Source of the DNA: Stomoxys calcitrans
Lineage: Eukaryota; Arthropoda; Insecta; Diptera; Muscidae
NCBI RefSeq assembly: GCF_963082655.1
Contig: NC_081552.1
Coordinates: 72,606,707 to 72,670,706, forward strand
Direction of reading: 5' to 3'
Length of the DNA: 64,000 bases
The notes below the pieces were generated by a model. The model ran no database searches and was not told the origin of the DNA. It saw only the letters and a list, made by a program, of their open reading frames with translations. A program made the translations under genes and the position numbers. Positions 41,496-53,000 of this stretch are shown here, piece after piece (the first letter of the stretch is position 1; every line of letters begins with the position of its first letter).

Positions 41496-41990
41496 TTTCA
41501 GTTTGGACATGGGTTCTTGAGAGACATGGTATGTTAATAAACCTATGGAAATCACGTACATTGACTCCTCAAGATTTTCGTTTGCTGCTTGCTAAAAGGT
41601 TTTCAATCCCATCACTTCTCTATGGAAGTGAAGTTCTGCATGCTGCATGACACAAGTACACATAATGTTGCCAATAAAAAAATCGTCCCTTATGTATTCA
41701 ACAATGGATAAAGAGAAAGAATTTCAGAGTTTACCTTCCAAATCTTCAATTGCTACTCCATAATATAATCTATACACAATAACCTCCCTCTATGTACGAC
41801 CGTTTACAGTATGCAAGATCCGCTAGAGGAAAAAGAGAAAATTATTTTACCCAGATTTAGAAAACGTTCTTCAGAACGACAATACTATATAAGCACACCA
41901 CGTCTTTGGAACTCGGTCCCCAACAAAATTCAACTGTTGAGTAATGCTTCCGCCTTTAAAACTCAATTTTTTAAATTTTATGCATGATTT
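41496..41990 (+). pseudogene. C-terminal part of N3 copy 1
   Basis: VWTWVLERHGMLINLWKS, LTPQDFRLLLAKRFSIPSLL and YGSEVLHAA are followed, after frameshifts, by SARGKRENYF and YYISTPRLWNSVPNKIQLL. This is the usual C-terminal signature of CR1/Daphne-like LINEs (LLYG.EV, ..R.WNSLP..I). Confidence 0.7.
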
Positions 41991-42029
41991 ATAAAATCGA
42001 TTTTCATATTTTACCTATATACTGTTAAC

Positions 42030-42806
42030 TCTTTCAGCGATACTTCTATCAAATTGGTTCAATCATATCTTAGTAATCGGCAACAGTCAGTGTACGTAGG
42101 GGATTCAATATCAGAGCCAATTCTAGTGCCCCAGGGAGTTCCACAAGGGTCAATAATTTGGCCGTTCCGTTTTTCGCTCTACGCAAACGATCTTTTTAGC
42201 CAGCTGGTCCATAGCCAAATCCTTATGTATGCTGACGACGTTCAGTTATTCCTTAGCGGCTCTGTTATTAACCTTAGTGAATGCGTTGTAAAACTCAACG
42301 AGGACCTGTCCTGTGTCTATAAGTGGGCTACAAAATTTAAAGATGTAATTTAATTTTAATAACACACTCTTATACACCAATCGTAACTCTAATTCCGTTA
42401 GCAGAGAAATTTCTGATTCTCGGTCATATCTATGGGTGTGAACTTTTTCCAAACTGTGATTCACTAAGCCGACGAAAATTAACCATTCAACCATATTATT
42501 AGGTATGTCTATGGTATAAGAAGGACTCATCATGTTTCTCACTTGGCTATTTCCCTTTATGGCTGTAGCTTCGACAATTCAAGATCAAGTTCCAATCTCT
42601 ACTATTCTTACACAAAATCATTTGAAAGCAAACACCTAAATACCTTTATGACAAGTTAATATTTACCCGTTCTAGAAGGGGTAGGAAACATGTCTCTTTT
42701 AGAAGAAGGAGCCTAGTATCTGAATGGCAGTTTTATACGAGTACCATACGTCTTTGGAATACTCTTCCTCACAATATCCAAAACATCAGCAACGCGTTAA
42801 TTTAAA
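42030..42806 (+). mobile_element. CR1/jockey-like non-LTR element (N3, copy 2), 5'-truncated
   Basis: A head-to-tail second copy of the N3 family. The intact frame 42054-42353 covers RT palm: SYLSNRQQSVYVGDS, VPQGVPQGSI, LYANDLFSQL and MYADDVQLFL (complete Tyr-Ala-Asp-Asp). Decayed thumb and a C-terminus follow, with YLYDKLIFTRSRRGRK and STIRLWNTLPHNIQ. The 3' end is interrupted by the F1 repeat starting at 42807. Confidence 0.75.
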
Positions 42807-43995
42807 ACAAGTAAAAGCGTGCTAAGTTCGGCCGGGCCGAATCTTATATACCCTCCACCATGGATCGCATTTGTCGAGTTCTTTTCACGGCATCTCTTCT
42901 TAGGCAAAAAGGATATAAGAAAAGATTTGCTTTGCTATTAGAGCGATATCAAGATATGGTCCGGTTTGGACCACAATTAAATTATATGTTGGAGACCTGT
43001 GTAAAATGTCAGTCAATTCGAATAAGAATTGCGCCCATTGGGGGCTCAAGAGGTAAAATAGAGAGATCGATTTATATGGGAGCTGTATCGGGCTATAGAC
43101 CGATTCAGACCATAATAAACACGTATGTTGACGGTCATGAGAGAATCCGTCGTACAATTTTTCAGGCAAATCGTATAATAATTGCGACCTCTATAGGTCA
43201 AGATCCCAGATCGGTTTATATGACAGCTATATCAGGTTATGAACCGATTTAAACCATACTTGGCACAGTTGTTGGATATCATAACAAAACACGTCGGGCC
43301 AAAATTCATTCAAATCGGATAAGAATTGCGCACTCTAGAGGCTCAAGAAGTCAAGACCCAAGATCGGTTTATATGACAGCTATATAAGGTTATGGACCGA
43401 TTTGAACCATACTTGGCACAGTTGTTGGATATCATAACAAAACACGTTGTGCAAAATTTCATTCTGATCGGATAAGAATTGCGCACGCTAGAGGCTCAAG
43501 AAGTCAAGACCCAAGATCGGTTTATATGGCAGCTATATCAGGTTATGGACCGATTTGAACCATACTTGGCACAGTTGTTGGATATTACAACAAAACACGT
43601 CGTGCCAAAATTCATTCAAATCGGATAAGAATTGCGCCCTCTAGAGGCTCAAGAAGTCAAGACCCAAGATCGGTTTATATGACAGCTATATCAAAACATG
43701 GACCGATATGGCCCATTTACAATACCAACCGACCTACACTAATAAGAAGTATTTGTGCAAAATTTCAAGCGGCTAGCTTTACTCCTTCGGAAGTTAGCGT
43801 GCTTTCGACAGACAGACGGACGGACGGACGGACGGACGGACGGACGGACAGACGGACGGACATGGCTAGATCGACATAAAATGTCACGACGATCAAGAAT
43901 ATATATACTTTATGGGGTCTCAGACGAATATTTCGAGTAGTTACAAACAGAATGACGAAATTAGTATACCCCCCATCTTATGGTGGAGGGTATAA
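42807..43995 (+). mobile_element. F1 Helentron-like repeat, copy 6
   Basis: It starts AACAAGTAAAAGCGTGCTAA, ends TTATGGTGGAGGGTATAAAA, has ~153-bp units and an expanded GGAC tract at about 43805-43862, then the core and (TA)n. It closely resembles copy 5. Confidence 0.85.
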
Positions 43996-44390
43996 AAAAC
44001 AGAATTTCCATTTTTCTTCGCGTTTAGCTGTTTTAAAAATTTACTTTTTTCTTTTAAACAATGTTATTTTCTAATCTATTCTAAAGTTTATTTTAACTAT
44101 TTTACAAAATTCTAAAGTTTATTTTAATTACTTTCTGTAATGATATTCGAAAATGTTTATTCTTTTAAAAACTGTTTTATTATTTCTTAAGAAGGATATA
44201 TGACTATTTTTTTAAGCCTGCACTATAACTATAAGATTTAATCTTGTTGTGTAAGTCTTGATTAATTAAATAAACAAAAATAAAGGGCGGAGGTTTCCGA
44301 TCGGATACTTGAGATGAACCTTTAGGTCGAGTGCGAGGCACTGCTGCCATCGGCACAGTCTTGGATTGACGGAACTCTAGCATTGCCATC
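43996..44390. other. AT-rich DNA
   Basis: A TAAAGTTTATTTTAA phrase occurs twice (about 44088 and 44112). No gene seen. Confidence 0.4.
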
Positions 44391-44391
44391 T

Positions 44392-45268
44392 GGAATATCT
44401 GAACCGGGTGGGCCTGGGGGTCTACATTAAGAACCCAGGGACTGAGATCTGTTTTAGACTGCCTGACTATAGTGCGGTCCTGCAGGCGGAGATCCGGGCG
44501 ATCACGTAATGCGTGATGTGGTGTGGTGCTAACGCGAGGACGTCGAGTGTGAACATCTTTACGGGCAGTAAATTTGCCATAAGGACAATAACAACCAGGA
44601 CGGTAAAGTCACGAAGAGTCCTGCAGTGATTAATGCCTTCTCTGAGGATGGCAAAATCCGCATCGTATGGGTGCCGGGCCATAACGGAGTAAGGGGAAAT
44701 GAAATGGCAGACGATTTGGCAGTGAAGGCCAGAGGACTGCCATCAATGAACTAGATTAACCCCAGGCTTTTCGGGTCGACGCAGTCTGAGTTTAGGGCGA
44801 CGAATGCGCATGCAATCCTGTGGAACAGCCAAACAGTCGGTAGGACAGCGAAAATCCTATGGGTAGATCCAGATCGTGGGAAGACGAGGATATTACTGGA
44901 AGAAACTAAGAAGGAGGTCAGTATAGCTATTGCTATCATAGCGGGACACATTGGACTACGAGCTCACTTATGTAAAATCGGTGCGACAATTGATATGGGA
45001 AGATGAAGAGACATTGGAGCATTTCTTATGTCATTGCCCGGCTTTCGCGTCTAGGAGATGCCGGCACTTAGGAGGGGACACAATACCAGATATGAATCAA
45101 CTTAAGGATTTTTTAAGTAGCACGGAATTCCTAACCTAGATTTTCTTTTTCGAGGTAACTTTTTTTAGTATTTAAAGCGCACAACAAGCCGATTACTGGC
45201 TTCGGTGTATGTCCATAGTGGCATGGGGCGGATTAACATCCGCACCATCTTTTCAACCTAACCTAATG
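44392..45268 (+). mobile_element. N2 non-LTR retrotransposon 3' fragment (plus)
   Basis: RNase H pieces (AEIRAIT-like near 44490, IRIVWVPGHNGVRGNEMADD at about 44660-44720 with the conserved His/Asp region) are followed by LWVDPDRGKTRILLEETKKE, IAGHIGLRAHLCKIG, EETLEHFLCHCPAFA and LGGDTIPDMNQL. The 3' UTR has GCACAACAAGCCGATTACTG and ends TCAACCTAACCTAATG. Frameshifts and stops occur in several places. Confidence 0.75.
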
Positions 45269-45450
45269 TCAATAAATAAATAATGGCAAATAAAAATTAT
45301 TAAACTGGGCATTGCGGTTGTAGGGGAGAAAGTCTTTAATTTACATTGCCCTTCATGTTCGCAGAAACTCGAGTATATCGACCACATTGGATACTTGGAT
45401 GTGAGAAGCCCAAAAAGAAAAGCAAAAATTATGAGAAATACAGTTATATT
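45269..45450. other. Unassigned spacer
   Basis: No feature recognised between the N2 3' end and the next MITE. Confidence 0.4.
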
Positions 45451-45451
45451 A

Positions 45452-45687
45452 TTGGGTTGCCCAAAAAGTAATTGCGGATTTTTCATATAGTCGGCGTTGA
45501 CAAATTTTTTCACAGCTTGTGACTCTGTAAATGCATTCTTTCTTCTGTCAGTTATCAGCTGTTACTTTTAGCTTGCTTTAGAAAAAAAGTGTAAAAAAGT
45601 ATATTTGATTAAAGTTTATTCTAAGTTTTATTAAAAATGCATTTACTTTCTTTTAAAAAATCCGCAATTACTTTTTGGGCAACCCAA
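45452..45687. mobile_element. Mariner-like MITE, copy 2
   Basis: TTGGGTTGCCCAAAAAGTAA and TTACTTTTTGGGCAACCCAA are perfect terminal inverted repeats flanked by TA (45450-45451, 45688-45689). 236 bp, no coding capacity. The interior shows CAGCTTGTGACTCTGTAA and GTTATCAGCTGTTACTTTTA. Confidence 0.9.
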
Positions 45688-45932
45688 TAGAAGACATTTC
45701 ACATATAATACGAGATTGGTGCAAACTTTAGTTTAGTAGTTTAAATACCATATTGTACATTCGAAAAATTTGGTTGAAATTATTATGACCCCTTAAACAT
45801 CTATGGGTATTCTGCAAATTTAAATAATTTAGGTACTACGTCAAATTACGGAATAGAAATTTTAACCCATAATTCTCTGCAACTTGAATGCAATATTGTG
45901 GACCAGTCAGTAGCTCCCAAATTCTCAAGACC

Positions 45933-46120
45933 GCGTTGACAAATTTTTTCACAGCTTGTGACTCTGTAATTGCATTCTTTCTTCTGTCAGTTATCAGCTG
46001 TTAATTTTATCTTGCTTTAGAAAATAAGTATATTTGATAAAAGTTCATTTTTAGTTTTATTAAAAATGCATTTACTTTCTTTTAAAAAATCAAAGAATCA
46101 ATTACTTTTTGGGCAACCCT
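45933..46120. mobile_element. Mariner-like MITE, copy 3 (left end lost)
   Basis: Same interior as copy 2 from GCGTTGACAAATTTTTTCAC on. The right terminal repeat ends TTTTTGGGCAACCCT. The left ~35 bp are missing. Confidence 0.8.
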
Positions 46121-46406
46121 AGATTAGGGAAGGATTGTGTGAAGATATTAGCCGCCTTAAACTACTCTCTAACCTATTGAAAGGCGAATTGTAATTACTT
46201 AACTTCCTTCTTATTTCTGGCCATTAGTGTAAAAGCTCGTGCTACCTAAATGAGACGCGAAGGCCTTGTAGCCAAATTGGAGCCTTTTTTCATATTCTTG
46301 CTATGTACAAAATATCCTGTAACTCGATATGCTTGTTACATATGCTGTCTAAATTCTGCTTCATATTCCACTAAAGACGTTGTAACATTATCCGGTGTTG
46401 ATTATT
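46121..46406. other. Unassigned DNA
   Basis: No feature recognised. Confidence 0.4.
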
Positions 46407-47312
46407 TTTATACCCACCACCGTAGGATAGGGGGTATATTCATTTAGTCATTCAGTTTGCAACACATCGAAATATCAATTTCCGACCCTAAAAAGTATAT
46501 ATATACATTCGGATCGTCGTATAATTCTAAGACGATTTAACGATGTCCGTGTGACTGTTGTAATCCATCTATAGTCTTCAAAAATTGAGATATTGAGCTG
46601 AAGTTTGGCACATACACGTCTTTCTGATGCACGCTGTTTAAATTCTTGAACGGGCCAAATCAAACCATGTTTGGATATAGCTGCTATATAGACCGATCTG
46701 CCAATAAAGGGTCTAATGCCCATCAATGCTTTATTTTTTATCCGATTTCGCTGAAATTTTAAACAGTGGGTAGTTTTGGGTCTCCCGACATCTGAGCTAA
46801 ATTTAGATATAGCTGCCATATAAAGGGTCTGAAGGCCATAAAAGCTCTATTACCCGATTTCGCTGAAATTTGAAACAGTGGGTAGTTTTGGCTCTCCCGA
46901 CATCCATTTCAAATATAGACCGATCTCCCGATAAAGGGTCCGTAGCCCATAAAAGCTTTATTTTTTAACCGATTTCGATGAAATTTGAAACTGTGAGTAG
47001 CTTGACGCCTCCCAAAATCCGAATCAAATATGGTTCAGATCGGACTGTATTTAAATATAGCTGTCATATAGACCAATATGCCGGTTAAGGGTCTAAAGCT
47101 CATAAATTATTTATTACCCGATTTTGTCGACATTTAAATTACAAAATTCAACAGTGACTTATATTTATTAGACACTCAATGTCCGTGCGGAATTTGGGTT
47201 CATAAGTTATCCAATTTTCACCAGATTGTGACGATGGGGGGTTTACATATATATCCGAGGTGGTGGGTATACAAAATTCGGCCCGACCGATCTAAATGCC
47301 TTTTTACTTGCT
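46407..47312 (-). mobile_element. F2 Helentron-like repeat, copy 3
   Basis: It starts TTTTATACCCACCACCGTAG, ends CGAGGTGGTGGGTATA, and has the tail AAATTCGGCCCGACCGATCT and TTTTTACTTG. The (TA)n core is short and the GTCY tract is almost gone. Confidence 0.75.
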
Positions 47313-47640
47313 TTTATTGTTATCACTCTTAAAAAACACCCGCTCTTTCACACAAAGCTAAAACACCTTTTGAAATATTCCCACAATTCCCATATTTTTA
47401 GATTAATAGCCATCAGTGGGTACGTAAAGCATAATAAGTCAGTCAGTCAGTCATTCAGTCAGGGCAAGCATTCAAAAGACAAGCCTGGAATGGATAGATA
47501 GGTTGGGATTTTTTTTTTTTTTTTTTGTATGTAAAAAAAATATTGACTGACAATAACAATGACACCATATCATACCACGCACTGATGGGCAAGCAACAAC
47601 AGCATCAAAAATTCAGATTGTCATTTTAAAAATGCAGTTT
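47313..47640. other. Unique DNA with short simple repeats
   Basis: It contains CAGTCAGTCAGTCATTCAGT at about 47440-47460 and a T-run at 47510-47526. No gene recognised. Confidence 0.4.
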
Positions 47641-47720
47641 TTAGTCTTTTGTGGTACCCGGGGGAGAGAGAGAGAGAAACAAAGCAAGGCGCTGCGATGG
47701 TGGTGATGATGGCATAGGCC

Positions 47721-48113
47721 GTGGCGGCTTCGGAGCCCGAAAAAAACCTTGTTTACATCTGTTCAACAGAGAATGTAAACAAACTTTACTTCAAAGTCAA
47801 AATTGGACAAAAGAAGACGGCTACAACAACAACCACGGCCGCCACAAAAACAACAACATATACCAATGACACCAAGAGCACAGACCCTTATAAACATAAT
47901 GATGATTGTAATGAGGAGGAGCGTTATTATAAAGATGGACCATCCGATCAGAGTTTTATTGCAGACTGCAGCACCTCACCGCACACAGAGCGCAGCGCGC
48001 AGGCGCATAGCACACTCATATCCAATTCAATAATGGTGATGGTGGTGGGTAAACACCGCCCCCCCCCCCCCCCCCCCCCCCCACCATCTCTTCTTTGCAT
48101 ATATTATTGTTAA
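47721..48113 (+). CDS. Thr-rich 130-codon open frame, possible host exon
   Basis: A frame in non-repetitive, less AT-rich DNA, preceded by a GA repeat (about 47664-47680). It begins MAASEPEKNLVYICSTENVN, passes through a Thr/Ala-rich run coded by CAA/ACA/ACC-type triplets, a charged acidic stretch (NDDCNEEERYYKDG) and a Pro run generated by a poly-C tract. No family is recognised. CAA-rich triplets of this kind are common in fly 5' UTRs as well as coding exons, so it could equally be untranslated or chance. Confidence 0.2.
   Translation: MAASEPEKNLVYICSTENVNKLYFKVKIGQKKTATTTTTAATKTTTYTNDTKSTDPYKHNDDCNEEERYYKDGPSDQSFIADCSTSPHTERSAQAHSTLISNSIMVMVVGKHRPPPPPPPPPSLLCIYYC
48059..48082. repeat. (C)24 homopolymer
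   Basis: An uninterrupted run of 24 C, next to a GGTGATGGTGGTGGG-rich stretch. Its length may be subject to assembly error. Confidence 0.9.
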
Positions 48114-49350
48114 TGAAATGATTACAACAATGGAATGAAACAATTTATGGTGGGAATACTTGGCATGTGGTAAATGGGAAGACATCAAAGAACACAAAAT
48201 CGTATAATTACTTAATTTACTCCATGTGAGAGAAACATGGAGAGAATGAAACAAATTTGCTCACCGGCTGACTGATCGAAACGAGATGAGTGAATTAGAA
48301 ACGGAAAAAGAGATATAATATTGAGACAAGAAGCAAATCGCACACACATAGGTGATTGTGTTGGTGAGAATTTGATCTTGGAGTTTTACGAAATGTTGCA
48401 TGAATAAAGCAATTGTAAATTCTTTCTTCATCACAAAATTTTGCAATGAAGACGATTTATCGGATAATTAAACAAAATCACATGATTTTCTAAGATGAGT
48501 TTCTTACTTAATAATACTTTAACAGTTTTTCACATGATGCAAGCTTTGATAAGCTTGGGTACTTAAAAGCCTATATAGTTTACCAGTAAACATTTCGATG
48601 AAATCAGGTGAAAACTCCTTTTAAACATGCAATTTAATCCACTAAGATCTGTGCGAATCATATTTCACTTGGGATTCAACAGGATGCCTTTAACTCAACA
48701 TTTCTGCGAAATGCTCTCGAGTCCAATCTCTATAGGAACTATATCCAAATGAAGTCAGCTAAGATCAAAAACTACTGAACCATATTGAATGGGGAATCTT
48801 TTCGAGGATCGATAACAGAATGATATTCTTTTTAAATCACCCATAATCTACGACTAGAAATTATTTCTTATTTACTTTATTTATTTATTTTATTGAATGC
48901 CTGCACAACAAGACAAAAATCTTACAATTACAGTACTGGTTTTATAATACTATGAATAATCCATGTTAGGTAGTTGATATTTGTGTATAATTAATAAATT
49001 ATGCAAAAATATTTGAGATTCAACTTGTATAATAAAACTTTTCTTCTAAGAAAAAAAAAAATGAAAATTGAATCATTTATTTATTTTAATTAAGCTGATA
49101 TTCAAAATACGAGTACCAAGTATGAAAATAAACTCTGTAAAATTTAACAATCACATCACAAAAAGAATTTTATGTGTATAAATTAATAATTCATATTCTA
49201 TTCTTTACATTTTCAGGTAATTGCATACACCAATGTATTTTGTTAATGCTTTGGTAAGTAATACAGTTTTAGTTTAGCTTTGAATACTCTTGTTCCATCA
49301 TTTCTTACGCGAGTGAACTTTGAGACTTTTGATCTGAGGGTTGGTCTGTA
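48114..49350. other. Unique AT-rich DNA, no gene recognised
   Basis: No repeat termini or conserved motifs recognised. The minus-strand frame near 48027-48254 runs into the poly-C/G tract and is not supported. Confidence 0.45.
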
Positions 49351-50524
49351 TTTTTATACCCTTCACCATAGGATGGATGGTATACTAATTTCGTCATTCT
49401 GTTTGTAACTCCCCGAAATATACATCTAAGACCTCATAAAGTATATATATTCTTGTTCGAGATGACATTTTATGTCGATCTAGCCATGTCCGTCCGTCTG
49501 GCTGTCGAAAGCACGCTAACTTTCGAAGGAGTAAAGCTATCCGCTTGAAATTTGCACAAATACTTCTTATTTGTGTAGATCGGTTGGGATTGTAAATGGG
49601 CTATATCGTTCCATGTTCTGATATAGCTGCCATATAAACCGATCTTGGGTCTTTACTTCTTGAGCCTCTAGAGGGCGCAATTCTCACCTGATTGCACTAG
49701 AATTTTGCACGTGGTGTTTTGGTAGCACCTTCAACAACTGTGCTAAGTATGGTCTAAATCAGTCCATATCCTGATATAGCTGGCATATAAACCGATCTAG
49801 GGTCTTGGCTTCTTCAGCTTTTACAGGGCACAATTCTTATCCGATTTGGCTGTAATGCACGTGGTGTTTTGGTATTACTTCCAACAACTTTACCAAGTAT
49901 GATTCAAATCGGTTTATAAACTGGTATAGCTGCCATATAAACCGATCTTGGATCTTGACTTTTTGAGGCGCTAGAGGGCACAATTCTCATCCAATTTGGC
50001 TGAAATTTTCCATGAGGTGTTTTGTTATGACTTCCAATAACTGTGCTTAGTATGGCGCAAATCGGCACATAATCTGATATCGCTGTCATATAAACCGTTC
50101 TGGGATCTTGACTTCTTGAGCCTCTACAGGGCGCAATTTTCATTCGATTTGGCAGAAATGTCTACAACGGCTTCTATCATGACCTTCAACATACGTCTCC
50201 AATATGATCTGAATCGATATGTAGCTTGATACAGCTCCCATATAAACCGATCTCCTGAGTTTGCTTCTTGAGCCCCTACAAAGCGCAATTCTTATCCCAA
50301 TGAGCTGAAATATTACACAATGACTTCTACAATGTTCATCATTCAATTCATTAATGGTCCGAATCGGACTATGACTAGATGTAGCTCCAATAGCATAACA
50401 GTTCTTATTCAATATTCTTTGTTTGCCTAAAAAGAGATACCGCGCAAAGAACTCGACAAATGCGATCCATGGTGGAGGGTATATAAGATTAGGTCCGGCC
50501 GAACTTAGCACGCTCTTACTTGTT
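49351..50524 (-). mobile_element. F1 Helentron-like repeat, copy 7
   Basis: It starts TTTTTATACCCTTCACCATA, ends GGTGGAGGGTATATAAG, and has the tail AGGTCCGGCCGAACTTAGCA and TTACTTGTT. GTCCGTCCGTCTGG and the core lie near 49450-49500. Six or so ~150-bp units. Confidence 0.8.
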
Positions 50525-50606
50525 CTAACTTCTAACAATCTGTCCCATTGGGATAATAAGCAAATGATATGAGTATTTTTACAAATGACACTTATTATCT
50601 ACATCC

Positions 50607-52062
50607 AGATATATATATAATAGCTGAACCGGGCCCGCTCCGCTTCGACTTATTTTACCATATATGAAACAAAATTATCCTTTGAATATTTATTATCGGC
50701 AATTAAAGAGCTTTTAGTGAAATACCATGCTACGAAAGTACCATATGCATGTCGTTTGGCTTACAGTATAACAATATAAATGGTTTATGTAAATCCCATA
50801 TGATCTTTGTTGGTCTCTGAATTCGCCCAAAATACCTTTCATTTGAAAGGTGTTTTGGGGGGTAGCATTGTGTCTACTCTCAAATTTAAACCCCGTATTA
50901 CCATTGGTTTAAGGGGAGTTTATGGGATGAGGCGTCCCCTAAACACTTGGTTCCAAAATTGGATATCGAGTTCGTTTTATAATCTTAAATAACATTATAA
51001 TCTTAAATAACAATAACATTGCCATGGTCGGTGTACTTGTCCTCTTTGGGGAGAGGAGCGGTCCCCAAATACTTGGTCCCATATTTGGATATCAGATTCT
51101 TGTTATACTCCCAAATACCTTTAATTGAGCCCCATTTTGCGTCGGTCATTAAATAATTGTTGTTTGTGGGTTGTTTTTGGGGAAATGCTAGACACCCAGA
51201 AAATTGGTTCTGAAAGTGGGTATCAATTTCGTGCTCTACTCCCCAATACCTTTCGCTTGAGCCACACATTGACATGGTCGGCAAATATGTCCTATTTAGG
51301 GGTGTTTTGGGGAGTGAGGTGGTCCCCCAAACACTGAGCTCTAAAAATATATCATCATCTTGCTCTACTCTCAAATATCATTTATTTGAACCCTATATTG
51401 CCATTGGCCTCAAAATTCGTTATCAAATACGTTTGCTAATCTCAAATACCTTTTATTTAAACCCCTTATTGCAAAAGCCAGCATATATGTCCGTTTTGGG
51501 GAGTGAGTCCTAAAAACTCTCTTTCAGCCCCAAATTGCCATGGCGAGCAAATACGTCCTATTTGATGGTTCTCATGGGGGTGAAACGTCTCTACGCGGCT
51601 AATCCCGAATGTTGGTATCAGATTCGTGCTCTACTCTGAAATACGTTTTATTTGAGACCCATATTGCAATGGTCAGCAAATATGCTTGTTGTTGTTGTAA
51701 CCACATTTTCTTGTATAGGTGGCGATCCTCGTCCTATTTCGGGGGTGTCATTGGGGTATGGTGGCCCCATATACATCTTTTCCCGAATGTTGATATCAGA
51801 TTGATTCACTACTCACAAACATTTTATCCCACATTTGGATAAAGTGTTCGGACATATTTATCGTAGTCGACAAATATGTCCGATTTAGGGGTGTTTTGGG
51901 GGCTGGGGTGGTTCCCCAAATTTGGGTCCCACAATTGGATATCGGATACGTTTTATACTCTTAAATACCTTTCATTTGAGTCCCATATTGTCGTAATTGG
52001 TCTATATATATATATTGTAATCTGGCGTTTCTGAAAATTACAATAAGGGGGAAGGGTGATCC
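50607..52062 (-). mobile_element. Family E dispersed repeat, copy 1 (~130-bp units)
   Basis: The left end is TATATATATAATAGCTGAAC followed by CGGGCCCGCTCCGCTTCG. Units carry TTTGAGCCCCATATTG-, TCGGCAAATATGTCC- and GGGGTGGTCCCCCAAA-type phrases. The right end has CTGGCGTTTCTGAAAATTAC, matching the beginning of copy 2 at 62.1 kb in the opposite orientation. A (TA)n patch is at 52004-52015. Non-coding; the many overlapping short frames are artefacts. Confidence 0.7.
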
Positions 52063-52305
52063 CTTGTGAGTAGCGTACCCTATCTCATCTCCCTATTCTC
52101 ATCTGCATCTCATATAATCTACTCCAGCAGAATATTAAATAAGCTGAAACTTGGTTTGGTATGCAATCGTTATGAGAGTTTCTTTCCTATCAGCAAACGC
52201 CATCCTGCACATTGTTGTCAATTTTGCAGGGACACCAAACTAAAATATGGCATGAAATACCTCTAAACGCTTGGGGTGTCGAAATCGGTATTTTAGTAGG
52301 CAGAG
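52063..52305. other. Unassigned DNA
   Basis: No feature recognised between the family E repeat and the N1 fragment. Confidence 0.35.
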
Positions 52306-52309
52306 CGAT

Positions 52310-53000
52310 TGTAAGTATCGACCTGACTTTCTCGAGTCTATTCTAGGATTTGGTGCAATGTGAACATCTGGTCTGTGGTAGATTTACGAAGTCTAAATCC
52401 AGGGCCCAATTATATCATTGACTTTAGGTATTAATCTTTCACACCGTGCCCTTGAGAGAGGAAAGGAGATGTTTTTCTCTGTAGTTTCCATGTACTGTCA
52501 TGTCTCGTTTCTTATGTACATGGCATAGTGTGCTGAGGTTCATCGGATATGCGTCCTGATGCATACGTCTTATCAGCGTTTCGCCTCCGGTCTTAAATAG
52601 TTCAGCTGCTAACCCATCGACTCTTACTGCATTGTTGGTTTCCAGTCGGGTCACTGCTACTTGGACCTCATTCTGACTAGGCAGTATAAATTCCTTACCA
52701 TCAACAGGGATTGGTTCTGCGGTATCCTTGTCCTCGCCATTAACGGATGCTAAAACCTGGGAAAATTGGTCTTTCCATATCCTAAGCACAATATCTGTAA
52801 GTGTTGCCAGAGTTCTTTCTTTATCTCTGCTGGAAGATGCGCCTGCACCAAACCCAACGTTTCGATGTTTGTCTTCTTTAGTAATATTTTCTGACTTCTT
52901 TCTGACACCATATTCTCAAATTCGGTAGCATGGGGACACTTTTGGTAATATCTACAGCTATCCCGGATGCTAATTATGGAGTCATAATGCTTGACCTGAA
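52310..53000 (-). mobile_element. N1 non-LTR fragment, minus strand
   Basis: Same family as 15130-16640. On the minus strand: KKTNIETLGLVQAHLPAE (endonuclease-RT linker) and then the RT N-terminus below. It is truncated before the catalytic core. Confidence 0.7.
52439..52789 (-). pseudogene. RT N-terminus of N1 (second copy)
   Basis: The 116-codon frame includes LRIWKDQFSQVL, EVQVAVTRLETNNAV and DGLAAELFKTGGETLIRRMH, directly comparable to LKNNKAAGADGLPAELFKTGG of the 15.1-kb copy. It lacks the segment between RRMHQ and the WNLS block (deletion) and ends in a shifted NYREKHLLS. Not functional. Confidence 0.75.

Larger units (their letters stand above)
38160..41990 (+). mobile_element. CR1/jockey-like non-LTR retrotransposon (N3, copy 1), twice interrupted
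   Basis: One element can be followed in three pieces: endonuclease and RT N-terminus (38160-39218), RT palm and thumb (40511-40893), and the C-terminal part up to a WNSVPNKIQ-type end (41496-41990). The pieces are separated by an F1 repeat (39219-40510) and by a minus-strand N2 fragment (40894-41495). Removing the two insertions restores a sensible domain order. Frames are broken at many points. Confidence 0.75.

Noticed and set aside
47721..48113. Secreted or toxin-like small protein
   Set aside because: No signal peptide or cysteine pattern. The Pro run comes from the poly-C tract.
50807..51842. Several 60-120 codon frames with GSRYWGV-like peptides
   Set aside because: Family E repeat units of ~130 bp in all six frames. 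They recur in the 62-64 kb copy without conservation of frame.
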